Shown here: one piece after another, positions 6,255 through 13,377 of the stretch
Layout: the number at the start of each line of letters is the position of its first letter
How positions within the stretch are numbered: position 1 is the first letter of the stretch
From: Nitrospirae bacterium RIFCSPLOW2_12_42_9
Lineage (GTDB): Bacteria > Nitrospirota > 9FT-COMBO-42-15 > HDB-SIOI813
Assembly: GCA_001805205.1 (NCBI GenBank)
Contig: MHER01000155.1
Span: 1-14,499 of the forward strand
Length of the DNA stretch: 14,499 nt
Direction: 5' to 3'
The notes under the pieces: model-generated
What the model saw: only the letters and a program-made list of their open reading frames with translations
What the model was told of the DNA's origin: nothing
Database searches by the model: none
Made by a program: the position numbers and the translations under genes

Positions 6255-7114
6255 AGGTCAATTTAAAAAGGGTAGCAGCCCTAACCTGGCTAACCGGTGT
6301 CATTTTGATCGTGTTAGGTTCAAACACCCTCTCCCGTGCTGAAAGTAAAACTCCTGCCATAATTGTGCCCTATGATTCAATAACATACCCCGGGATAGAG
6401 GTCTGGCCTCAGGCTAAAGTTGTAGTTAAAAAGTTCTACGGATCAGAGCAGCCTGTTGGAGGAGAACGGATTGAGTTTCTTGAGGAGGGAAAATATCTTG
6501 GCCTTGCACTAACAGGCGGGGATGGCGATGGTGTTATACGTTACATCCCCTATGGAGAAGGGATTCGCAGGATCAGGATAAGGCTTTATCATACATCCGG
6601 TTATAAGTCAGAAGATGCTGAGATGTTTGTAGGGGTGTGGAGCCGGTCAAGGCCTATTATACTTGTAAGTGTGGATGCACTGAAGGAAAGACAGAAGGAG
6701 GTAGTCTTCCCTTTCATGGGCAAGTTATCAAAAGAGACAGATTGGAAACCGGCAGCATTTGCTGTTGATGTTTTGTCAGATATGTCAAAACGGTTCAATA
6801 TCGTATATTTGTACAATGGCAGCCTGACAGATTTTCAGAAGATGAGATCATGGCTCAGCATGAATAAGTTTCCTGTCTTTCCAATGATTATCTGGAATAA
6901 TAATATCAATTATATAAAAAGGCTGATATCTGACAGGGGGAAAGAGATAAAGGGTGTGGTCCTCAATATAGAAGAGGAAGTAGATCTTTTTCAGAATAAA
7001 CAATTAAGAATGTTCCGGATATCCTGGAAAAAGGAGAAATCTAAAAATAAGGATGAATTTAAAAATATCTCTATAGTAACCGACTGGAGGGAGATCAGGA
7101 AGGGGCTTTTTTAG
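6251..7114 (+). CDS. Exported protein with possible degenerate LNS2/HAD-like domain; AUA start proposed
   Basis: From the TTG at 6305 a 269-residue product would lack the front of its signal peptide. In frame upstream, starting with ATA at 6251 (overlapping the aminotransferase TAA as ATAA), the protein reads MKVNLKRVAALTWLTG, then a hydrophobic run ending in SRA-ES, a complete Sec signal peptide with a signal peptidase I site after residue 30. No ATG, GTG or TTG lies between 6224 and 6304 in this frame. The mature part (about 257 residues) has a beta-rich, Ig-like-looking region (35-130). Next comes ILVSVDAL (138-145), then a segment at 167-211 that resembles LNS2/APP1 phosphatases (RFNIVYLYNG ... 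MRSWLSMNKFPVFP). The HAD nucleophile position appears to be Ser, so a pseudoenzyme is possible. This is the last gene of its operon; domain call tentative. Confidence 0.7.
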   Translation: MKVNLKRVAALTWLTGVILIVLGSNTLSRAESKTPAIIVPYDSITYPGIEVWPQAKVVVKKFYGSEQPVGGERIEFLEEGKYLGLALTGGDGDGVIRYIPYGEGIRRIRIRLYHTSGYKSEDAEMFVGVWSRSRPIILVSVDALKERQKEVVFPFMGKLSKETDWKPAAFAVDVLSDMSKRFNIVYLYNGSLTDFQKMRSWLSMNKFPVFPMIIWNNNINYIKRLISDRGKEIKGVVLNIEEEVDLFQNKQLRMFRISWKKEKSKNKDEFKNISIVTDWREIRKGLF

Positions 7115-7118
7115 GCGG

Positions 7119-7580
7119 CTAATCAGACGATTTTTCTACCTTGGCAGATAGATAGAAGCTGATGACCATTATAAGAACAATAATAGCGTAAATCCCAATC
7201 TGGGCCAGGGTTATCCATGATTCAGTCCACCCGAGGGCTAACCTCATCTGTATAATGAGTATACCTCTGATACTCGCTATAAGTCCGATAAATAGAAATG
7301 GATTAAGTGAAAACTTATGGCGGCTGAGCTGACGTAACACCTGTCTGAACAACTCCATAAGGATCAGTACAAACATCAACTCACTGATTATATGGGATAT
7401 CGAGTGTGTTGTGAAGTAATAGAAGTCTGAAAATGCCTCAGATAACAATATTACTGCAAGGGTTACTATCCCGAGAGCTACGATTATAAGGATGATGTCA
7501 TCAAGATATCCAAACCAGCGGCTAAGGTAGCGATTGAACCAGCTTTCGATCGTAATTTCACGTTTATCACCATTGCCCAT
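7119..7580 (-). CDS. PsiE-family four-helix membrane protein
   Basis: This 153-residue inner-membrane protein has four hydrophobic segments at about 28-47, 61-80, 93-112 and 122-145. The arrangement and sequence of the second and third helices (ELMFVLILMELFRQ; SLNPFLFIGLIASIRGI) match the phosphate-starvation-inducible PsiE family, whose biochemical role is unknown. A TTG at 7619 would extend the frame by 13 residues, but that TTG is the first part of a perfect -35 box, so the ATG at 7580 is the better start. It converges on the exported-protein gene with four bases between stops. The psiE name comes from E. coli; phosphate control here is not shown. Confidence 0.8.
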   Translation of the reverse strand: MGNGDKREITIESWFNRYLSRWFGYLDDIILIIVALGIVTLAVILLSEAFSDFYYFTTHSISHIISELMFVLILMELFRQVLRQLSRHKFSLNPFLFIGLIASIRGILIIQMRLALGWTESWITLAQIGIYAIIVLIMVISFYLSAKVEKSSD

Positions 7581-7590
7581 GACAGTAGAT

Positions 7591-7619
7591 AAAATAGCAA
7601 AACGGTTATTACCTGTCAA
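7591..7619 (-). promoter_or_regulatory. Promoter of the psiE-like gene, near-leaderless
   Basis: On the reverse strand TTGACA (7614-7619) and TATTTT (7591-7596) are 17 bases apart. The predicted +1 is near 7584, only about four bases before the ATG at 7580. There is no Shine-Dalgarno, so initiation without a leader is predicted. Confidence 0.6.
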
Positions 7620-7668
7620 TGGCTAAACCCTTACAAATAATATGTACATCATTCAGGTAATTTTTTTC

Positions 7669-7697
7669 TTTAAATTTCAAAGCAATTAGGTTAAAAT
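7669..7697 (+). promoter_or_regulatory. Candidate promoter of the sigma-54 activator gene
   Basis: TTTAAA (7669-7674) and TAAAAT (7692-7697) are 17 bases apart, four of six and five of six matches to sigma-70 boxes. It is divergent from the psiE-like promoter across a short spacer. The A+T-rich setting makes chance matches likely. Confidence 0.35.
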
Positions 7698-7756
7698 AAA
7701 GTACTTTTCCTGGGATAACACACCTTTATCATCTTTTGAAATTTGGGAGGTAAAAT

Positions 7757-9154
7757 ATGATGAAATACAGAATCCTGGTTGTAGACGATCAGGAACCATT
7801 TTCTCATCAGGTTAAAAAAAGGCTTGAAAAAGAAGGTTACGAAGTAGCAATAAAAACAGATGGGAAAAAGGCATTAAAAACTATTGAAGAGACAAGATAT
7901 AACTTAGTCATCAGTGATCTCAAGATACCTGATTTAGACGGCCTTGCTCTTCTTACCAATGTCAAAGAGAGATTTCCTGAGACTGCCTTTATTGTAATGA
8001 CTGCCTTCGGGAGTATAGAAACAGCAGTAGAAGCTATGAAAAAAGGGGCAAATGATTATATAACCAAGCCATTTTCCTCTGAAGAGCTTGTCCTTATTAT
8101 AAAGAATGTCCTCGAAAAACAGAGTCTTGAATATGAGATAAAGATATTAAGAAAGGAGGTAGAAGGAATTTACAGCTTTGGAAATATCATAGGAAAGAAT
8201 CAGAGGATGCAGGAGGTTTATGACCTTATATCTGACGTTTCAGATACAGATGCTACAGTGCTGATCCGCGGAGAGACAGGTACCGGCAAGGAGTTGGTGG
8301 CAAAGTCCATCCACTTTAACAGCAGACGTAAAGACAGGGTATTTGTAAGTCTTAACTGCGGCGCCCTTCCTGAGACGCTTCTTGAGAGTGAACTATTTGG
8401 TTATGAGAAGGGTGCATTTACAGGTGCATTAAAACAGAAGATCGGGAAATTTGAGTATGCAAATGGCGGAACGATCTTTTTGGATGAGGTAACTGACCTT
8501 TCTCCGACTACGCAGGTAAAACTTCTCCGGGTGCTTCAGGAGAAGGTGATTGAAAGGGTTGGCGGCAATGAACAACTTGATGTTGATGTGAGGATTATTG
8601 CTGCAACAAACAGAGACCTCGAAGAAGAGGTTGAACATGGGAATTTCAGGGAAGACCTCTATTATCGACTTAATGTTGTCCCCATTAAACTTCCGCCTCT
8701 GAGGGAGCGAAAAGAAGACATACCACTATTGACCAAACACTTCCTTGCCAAATACACACAGTTATTAAATAAAGATATTAATATTATCTCACAGGAGGTG
8801 CTTAATGAGATTATGGCATATGATTGGCCTGGCAATGTCCGTCAACTCGAAAACCTGATAGAACGGGCTATAATAATGGCTAAGGAGAATACCATTTACC
8901 ATATAGATCTATCTGATGACCTGAGGAGAAGGAAGAATGGACTGCAGCAGAATCTTGCTGTAGAACTCCCTTTCAAGGAGGCAAAGAAAATGGTTGTAAG
9001 TGGTTATGAGAAGGAATATTTTATAAATCTTCTTCGAAGATGTAAGGGTAATATAACTCAATCTTCAAGGATATCCAACCTCGATATGAAAACACTGAGG
9101 AGAAAGATGAAGGAATATGGATTAGAAAAGGGCGAATTTAAAGATCGGGACTAA
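7757..9154 (+). CDS. NtrC-type sigma-54-dependent response regulator
   Basis: This 465-residue three-domain activator has a receiver domain (about 4-120: D10, D11, phosphoacceptor D54, T82, K104). Its AAA+ domain (about 143-370) has Walker A GETGTGKE at 172-179, the sigma-54 loop GAFTGA at 219-224, and Walker B IFLDE at 240-244. The AAA+ end carries DWPGNVRQLEN. A C-terminal Fis-type helix-turn-helix follows (about 405-460: GNITQSSRISNL, then KTLRRKMKEYGL). All key residues are present, so it should remodel sigma-54 RNA polymerase after phosphorylation. GGGAGG (7745-7750) is six bases from the ATG. No histidine kinase lies beside it. The sigma-54 promoter at 9314-9330 makes the downstream molybdoenzyme operon its likely target, which is an inference. 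Confidence 0.95.
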   Translation: MMKYRILVVDDQEPFSHQVKKRLEKEGYEVAIKTDGKKALKTIEETRYNLVISDLKIPDLDGLALLTNVKERFPETAFIVMTAFGSIETAVEAMKKGANDYITKPFSSEELVLIIKNVLEKQSLEYEIKILRKEVEGIYSFGNIIGKNQRMQEVYDLISDVSDTDATVLIRGETGTGKELVAKSIHFNSRRKDRVFVSLNCGALPETLLESELFGYEKGAFTGALKQKIGKFEYANGGTIFLDEVTDLSPTTQVKLLRVLQEKVIERVGGNEQLDVDVRIIAATNRDLEEEVEHGNFREDLYYRLNVVPIKLPPLRERKEDIPLLTKHFLAKYTQLLNKDINIISQEVLNEIMAYDWPGNVRQLENLIERAIIMAKENTIYHIDLSDDLRRRKNGLQQNLAVELPFKEAKKMVVSGYEKEYFINLLRRCKGNITQSSRISNLDMKTLRRKMKEYGLEKGEFKDRD

Positions 9155-9155
9155 A

Positions 9156-9183
9156 TGTCCAATCCACACCAAATTTCTGGACA
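9156..9183. repeat. Long-spaced dyad, candidate activator site 1
   Basis: TGTCCA (9156-9161) and TGGACA (9178-9183) are exact inverted arms around 16 bases. The centre lies about 171 bases upstream of the predicted sigma-54 start, within range for an NtrC-type upstream activating site. It begins just after the stop codon of the activator gene. Confidence 0.4.
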
Positions 9184-9186
9184 CAC

Positions 9187-9210
9187 ATTCCCTGAAATTT
9201 TAAAGGGAAT
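9187..9210. repeat. Inverted repeat: candidate activator site 2 or weak terminator
   Basis: ATTCCCT (9187-9193) and AGGGAAT (9204-9210) form perfect 7-base arms around 10 bases, about 140 bases upstream of the predicted sigma-54 start. No T tract follows, so a rho-independent terminator for the regulator gene is less likely than a protein-binding dyad. Confidence 0.4.
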
Positions 9211-9313
9211 CTCACCTCTTATCATAAATTAATTATATCATTTCTTGAAAATCATCCATAATTCAAACAGGTTAATAATTATATGTAAAGATTTACTTTT
9301 ACTATGAGATTTA

Positions 9314-9330
9314 TTGGTATGTCTATTGCT
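9314..9330 (+). promoter_or_regulatory. Sigma-54 (-24/-12) promoter of the molybdoenzyme operon
   Basis: The sequence TTGGTATGTCTATTGCT fits YTGGCACGRNNNTTGCW closely: GG at 9316-9317, exactly ten bases, then GC at 9328-9329 within a perfect TTGCT. With C9329 as -12, transcription should begin near 9341. It sits directly downstream of a gene for a sigma-54 activator, which strongly supports function. Use would depend on RpoN and that activator. Confidence 0.8.
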
Positions 9331-9381
9331 CATATAATTTAATGTCACATAATAAATATCATCCGTAAATTTCAATAAAGA

Positions 9382-9399
9382 AATCTTTCTTCGAAGATT
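9382..9399 (+). repeat. Leader hairpin upstream of the molybdoenzyme gene
   Basis: AATCTT (9382-9387) pairs with AAGATT (9394-9399). The inner TCTTCGAAGA (9388-9397) is itself a perfect palindrome, so two registers compete. It lies in the predicted transcript leader, 18 bases before the ATG at 9417. It could be a regulatory hairpin or a protein site; neither is shown. Confidence 0.35.
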
Positions 9400-9416
9400 C
9401 GGTATTTTAAATTATC

Positions 9417-9587
9417 ATGGAAAATAAGAGATGTTCCTATTATGAAGATAAACCGGTTAAAAGTTGTAATGCAGTACTTAATGGGATAAAGGTTCCAACA
9501 AGGAGAGAGACAGAATTATTCTGTCTGAGCGGGCATTATGATAAATGTCCTACATTTATAGAAAAAGAAAAGGAGGTGAGGGATACA
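9417..9587 (+). CDS. Cys-rich N-terminal module, in frame with the molybdoenzyme
   Basis: From the ATG at 9417 an open stretch of 57 codons runs without a stop into the molybdoenzyme gene. It encodes four spaced cysteines, C6-x10-C17-x18-C36-x7-C44, the last followed by proline, then a charged linker rich in Lys and Glu. The spacing resembles a short cysteine module I recall from small proteins of Geobacter-like and Nitrospirota-like bacteria; it could bind zinc or an Fe-S cluster. No Shine-Dalgarno precedes this ATG. Either it is a true extension that puts the Tat signal inside the protein, or a separately evolved small ORF without its own stop. It is kept separate because a far stronger start lies at 9588. 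Confidence 0.5.
9571..9579 (+). promoter_or_regulatory. Strong Shine-Dalgarno deciding the Tat-enzyme start
   Basis: AGGAGGTGA lies eight bases before the ATG at 9588. The same ten bases, AGGAGGTGAG, precede the next gene at 12211-12220. Its perfect match, plus the Tat motif only twelve residues into the product, argues that 9588 is the main start of the catalytic subunit. Confidence 0.75.
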
Positions 9588-12212
9588 ATGAAAACAGATG
9601 AGGAGTTTAGATTAAGTTTAAACAGGAGAAGTTTCTTAAAAGTTGCTGCAGTTGGCAGTGGTGCAGTTCTAATTGCAAATAGATTAGGATTTGTTGAAAA
9701 GAGTTTTGCCATGCACACATGGAAAGATGCCACTACATTTGAGCAGTTCCCTTTTACAGAAAAACTTATCTGGAGACCTGAAGATGGTGTATCAGTTGAT
9801 AAGGTTGTCAGAAGCGGTTGTTCCTTCTGTCCATCTGCATGCTGGCATAATGTACATGTAAAGGATGGGAGGGCTTTAAATGTATATGGGGAACCAGGCA
9901 ATCCAATGCAGGCAGGCGGTGGAGTTGAAGGAGAGCAGGGCGGTGTATGTGCAAAAGGGAGGATCGGTATAGTACAGCTCCTATATAATAAGTACCGTAT
10001 CACGAGACCCATGAAGAGGATGGGGCCAAAGCCCAGTATGAGGTTTGAGCCTGTTTCCTGGGATCAGGCATTTACAGAGATAGCACAGAAGCTGATAGAG
10101 ATAAGAGACAATACGCCGGAAGGTGCAAAGGCAGTAGCTGCCAAGACCACAGACAGGGTTTCAAGGGATAATGGGGCGCCGCAGTTCAGGTTCATGCATA
10201 TGTATGGAAGCCCCAATACAACACACGAAGGGTACATCTGTAATGATGCGGGAGGGATTGCACAGGGGCTGACTCTCGGCAAAGGTTCTCAGACTAATGG
10301 GTTCGGGTATGATCCCATAACAGGGACATATGACCTCGGTGACAGCAAATATATTATTTGGTGGGGTGTAAATGATGCAGAATCCCATCCGATTACACAT
10401 TCCTGGTTCAGGAGGAGGAAGGAAATTGTAAAAGCAAAATGGGTTGTAATTGACCCGAGGATGACACCAACAGCACTTGCAGCCGAGACATGGGTACCTG
10501 TCAAACCAGGTACAGATATGGCTTTAGCATTCGGTATGATTCACTACATTATTAATAATAACCTTATTGACAGGGATTTTGTTGACAAGTGGGTCGCGGG
10601 TTATGAAGAGTTAAAACAGTTTATAAATGCAAAGGGATATTCCCCGCAGTGGGCTGAAGGGATTACAGGTATCCCAGCGAAATCTATTGAGAAACTTGCA
10701 AGGGATTATGCAACAACCAAACCTGCTGCAATTGTTACCAATGCAGGTATAAATCATCATGTAAATGCAGTTGACTGTGAGAGGGTGCTGATATTCCTTG
10801 TTGCTATCACCGGAAATCTGGGTATCCCCGGAGGCGGCCATATAGCAATGCATAATTCAGGTATTGGTGTATCTTTTCCGCCCATAAAAGGCGGACCCGC
10901 TATCACAGAGGCGGGAATTCCACCGCAGCCGGATTATTTTATCAGGGCGATAAATGAAGGGAAACCATATAAACTACGGATGATCTTTTATCAGGGGAAT
11001 ATGACTACACAAAACTCCAATACACAGATGGTGAAGAAGGCACTTATGAATCCGGATGTTACTTATGTTAGTTTCAACCTGTTTCCTCAGGAAGATACAG
11101 AGTATGCTGATTACATACTGCCTACTCAGACGTTCTATGAGTTTGAGCATGTACACCGCAGGCTTGACAGGGCCCTGATGTTCAGGGATAAGGCGGTCGA
11201 ACCAATCGGAGAAACCAAGTCAGAACTCCAGATATGGATTGAACTTTCGGATTATATGGCAAAGTATGATAAAAAGAACCCGCCTGAATACTGGACCGGG
11301 AACTGGGATCCCAGGTGGTGGCAGGATAAGCGATATTTCTGGGATGAGATATGCTCAAAGAATGGTGGTTCCTGGGCAGGTGGGATTACTGCTGACAGGA
11401 TGCTGAAACTTGCACCTAAACATATGCTTAAAGCGCCCTGTCCAACCATGGACCATCCTGCGGCAAAGGTCTTGAAACCAAATCAACTTGCTGAAGACGG
11501 TCAGCATCCCGGGATTAGTGTGATGTTTCTGGATGACCCTGCATGGAAGCTGTTGTGGGCTAATGATAAATTTCCCAATGGCCGCAGGTTCCCTAATGAC
11601 ATAGATAAGGTAATTATTTACACAAAGGAATTTGATGAGAAGATGAAGGCCATAGGACATTCAGCACTCCCTGAGTTTTATACATCTCCTGAGACAATGG
11701 ATGGACTCCCAACTATAAAATATCTTAATGAGTTTGTGAAATCCCCGTCAGTATCTAACAGTGCTGGTGGTAATCTTGTACATAAAGTTCAGCTTGGCGT
11801 TACACCTGATCCGGAGATAAAGAAAAAATATCCCATCCAGCTTACTACCGGCAGACCTGGTGTCGGTGTTTTTCACACGATATCCCACTGGTCCTGGAGT
11901 CTTGCGCAGATATGCAAGGATCGATATGTCCAGATGCATCCCAAAATGGCAGCTAAACTAAATGTGAAGGCCGGTGATATGGTGAAGGTGGAGACACAGC
12001 GGGGATCTATTACAGGCCCTGTTATGGTCTGGGATGGTATCCAGGAGGAGACAATATATATTCCATTTACCTTTGGTAATAAACAGAAGGTACATGAAGA
12101 TATAGGGGGCAAGGCCTGGGATACTGTGAATGTCCTGACTGAGCACTACTACGATACCCTTTCAGGACAAAATGAATATAAATGTCAACTTTGCAGGGTT
12201 ACTAAAGTATAG
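9588..12212 (+). CDS. Tat-exported Mo/W-bisPGD oxidoreductase, catalytic subunit (Psr/Phs/Ttr/Arr-like)
   Basis: This is an 874-residue member of the DMSO reductase superfamily. The Tat motif NRRSFLK (12-18) leads a hydrophobic segment, so it is folded in the cytoplasm and exported. A [4Fe-4S] site follows: C78-x2-C81-x3-C85-x35-C121; the last gap is longer than the more usual 27 or so. C218 in GYIC, after GSPN, is the likely Mo/W ligand, which points away from Asp-ligated NarG types. The C-terminal domain carries the usual dinucleotide-binding features (TTGRPG, TFGNKQKVHEDIGG) and ends with C866-x2-C869. The next genes supply its electron-transfer subunit, cytochromes and TorD-like chaperone. 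Candidate substrates are sulfur or arsenic oxyanions and similar oxyanions; sequence alone does not decide. An in-frame module lies upstream. Confidence 0.9.
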   Translation: MKTDEEFRLSLNRRSFLKVAAVGSGAVLIANRLGFVEKSFAMHTWKDATTFEQFPFTEKLIWRPEDGVSVDKVVRSGCSFCPSACWHNVHVKDGRALNVYGEPGNPMQAGGGVEGEQGGVCAKGRIGIVQLLYNKYRITRPMKRMGPKPSMRFEPVSWDQAFTEIAQKLIEIRDNTPEGAKAVAAKTTDRVSRDNGAPQFRFMHMYGSPNTTHEGYICNDAGGIAQGLTLGKGSQTNGFGYDPITGTYDLGDSKYIIWWGVNDAESHPITHSWFRRRKEIVKAKWVVIDPRMTPTALAAETWVPVKPGTDMALAFGMIHYIINNNLIDRDFVDKWVAGYEELKQFINAKGYSPQWAEGITGIPAKSIEKLARDYATTKPAAIVTNAGINHHVNAVDCERVLIFLVAITGNLGIPGGGHIAMHNSGIGVSFPPIKGGPAITEAGIPPQPDYFIRAINEGKPYKLRMIFYQGNMTTQNSNTQMVKKALMNPDVTYVSFNLFPQEDTEYADYILPTQTFYEFEHVHRRLDRALMFRDKAVEPIGETKSELQIWIELSDYMAKYDKKNPPEYWTGNWDPRWWQDKRYFWDEICSKNGGSWAGGITADRMLKLAPKHMLKAPCPTMDHPAAKVLKPNQLAEDGQHPGISVMFLDDPAWKLLWANDKFPNGRRFPNDIDKVIIYTKEFDEKMKAIGHSALPEFYTSPETMDGLPTIKYLNEFVKSPSVSNSAGGNLVHKVQLGVTPDPEIKKKYPIQLTTGRPGVGVFHTISHWSWSLAQICKDRYVQMHPKMAAKLNVKAGDMVKVETQRGSITGPVMVWDGIQEETIYIPFTFGNKQKVHEDIGGKAWDTVNVLTEHYYDTLSGQNEYKCQLCRVTKV

Positions 12213-12223
12213 GAGGTGAGACC

Positions 12224-12913
12224 ATGGCACAGAAATATGCTTTTTTAATAGATAGTGAACGATGTATCTTCTGCAGGGCCTGTGTAGTGGCCTGTAAGTT
12301 AGAAAATCATGTTGGGTCTCAGTGGCAGAGGAATGATGTCATCTTGATAGGACCTGACCAGACAAAAAATCCGGCTATGTACCCTGTATTTATGAATTGT
12401 CAGCACTGCGAGAGACCAGCCTGTATAGCAGCATGTCCCGTAGAGAATAAGGCTATTGAAAAGAGGGATGATGGAATTGTATTAATTATACCTGATAAAT
12501 GTGTCGGTGATGAGATGTGTGTCTATGCCTGTCCCTATGGCGCCTTAAGGCTTACCCCGCGGAAAAATAAATATGGTTATAATGTGGTGGATAAGTGTAC
12601 CTACTGTGTACATAAGATTGACAGGACATCTGATGCACCAGGAAGTAACAAACCGGCATGTGTTATGACATGTCCTAACAGGGCACTTGATTTTGGTCTT
12701 CGGGATGAACTTCTCTCAAGGGCAAAGAGGGAAGGGAGAGAGATCCTTGATATTGATAAATTTGGTATGGGACCGGGTAACATTATTCTCAAACCGAGAC
12801 CTGTCCGCATGGCCGGTGTTTTAGAGGATACATTTGAGATCAGGACTGAATGGCCCTTTGATATAAAGGCATTCAGGGTTGGGGCTTCAGAGGAACTAAA
12901 CCCTGTAGGGTGA
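12224..12913 (+). CDS. Four-cluster ferredoxin-type electron-transfer subunit (DmsB/PsrB/ArrB-like)
   Basis: This 229-residue iron-sulfur protein of CISM oxidoreductases passes electrons to or from the catalytic subunit. The cysteine sets are C14-C17-C20-C24, C59-C62-C67-C71, then C93, C99 and C103, and finally C125-C128 ... C146-C150. In the third set the second cysteine is replaced by D96 (CVGDEMCVYACP), where relatives read CxxCxxCxxxC. This predicts a [3Fe-4S] centre or an Asp-ligated [4Fe-4S] centre, comparable to the Trp substitution in NarH. There is no signal peptide, so it is likely exported with the Tat partner. AGGAGGTGAG overlaps the previous stop. The tail (160-229) is unassigned. 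Confidence 0.92.
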   Translation: MAQKYAFLIDSERCIFCRACVVACKLENHVGSQWQRNDVILIGPDQTKNPAMYPVFMNCQHCERPACIAACPVENKAIEKRDDGIVLIIPDKCVGDEMCVYACPYGALRLTPRKNKYGYNVVDKCTYCVHKIDRTSDAPGSNKPACVMTCPNRALDFGLRDELLSRAKREGREILDIDKFGMGPGNIILKPRPVRMAGVLEDTFEIRTEWPFDIKAFRVGASEELNPVG

Positions 12914-12925
12914 GAGGAGGGTAAT

Positions 12926-13366
12926 ATGAAAAGAATCATATTCGTAATATTTATTTTAATATTTATTGAAGCAATAGCAGGGACAACATATTCCCTGGCA
13001 CAACAGAAGAAGATGACTGAAATACCAATTGGAAACGCAAGGTCTGCTGATGAGTTCTCAAAAGATGCAGACTATCTGATCGAGGCCCGGCGTTCTGCTG
13101 TCTCTGATGGGGAGTCTGCAATACTCTTTAAGCCTTCACGGTGTGTGAAATGTCATGACAACAAACCTGGTGTGGAGGGGCAGATTTTCTATAATTATCC
13201 TGATTTTAAGAAGGAAGTTGACTGGCCTGATTACATTGCACATCCGGATCGAAAGCATGCACCGAGCCTTGATTATGATTTTTTTGATATGCATGCAGGT
13301 AAGAAAAAGAGATTGCCAATGACGAGGGGGCAGGATATTGAGCAGCGGCTGAAGCAGATGCAATAA
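12926..13366 (+). CDS. Secreted monoheme cytochrome c
   Basis: This 146-residue protein has an N-terminal signal peptide (MKRIIFVIFILIFIEAIAG and onward, to about residue 25) and a single heme-binding motif, C73-VK-C76-H77. The sixth heme ligand is uncertain: Met 122 (DMHAG) and Met 132 (PMTRG) are candidates, and His ligands are possible. It resembles no common class I cytochrome closely outside the heme site. AGAGGAGGG is five bases from the ATG. Set directly after the iron-sulfur subunit, it may be the periplasmic electron carrier or a heme subunit of the enzyme complex. Heme attachment needs a cytochrome c maturation system elsewhere. Confidence 0.82.
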   Translation: MKRIIFVIFILIFIEAIAGTTYSLAQQKKMTEIPIGNARSADEFSKDADYLIEARRSAVSDGESAILFKPSRCVKCHDNKPGVEGQIFYNYPDFKKEVDWPDYIAHPDRKHAPSLDYDFFDMHAGKKKRLPMTRGQDIEQRLKQMQ

Positions 13367-13377
13367 AGCATGAAAAA

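Noticed and set aside
7112..7121. Bidirectional terminator between the converging genes
   Set aside because: Only four bases separate the stops, and no convincing stem was found despite a run of T at 7107-7112.
9536..12146. Long reverse-strand open frames across the molybdoenzyme gene
   Set aside because: Shadows of the plus-strand gene; they lack family motifs, ribosome binding sites or promoters.
12601..12939. Minus-strand 112-residue frame over the Fe-S subunit
   Set aside because: Antisense shadow of a gene with four recognisable cysteine motifs.
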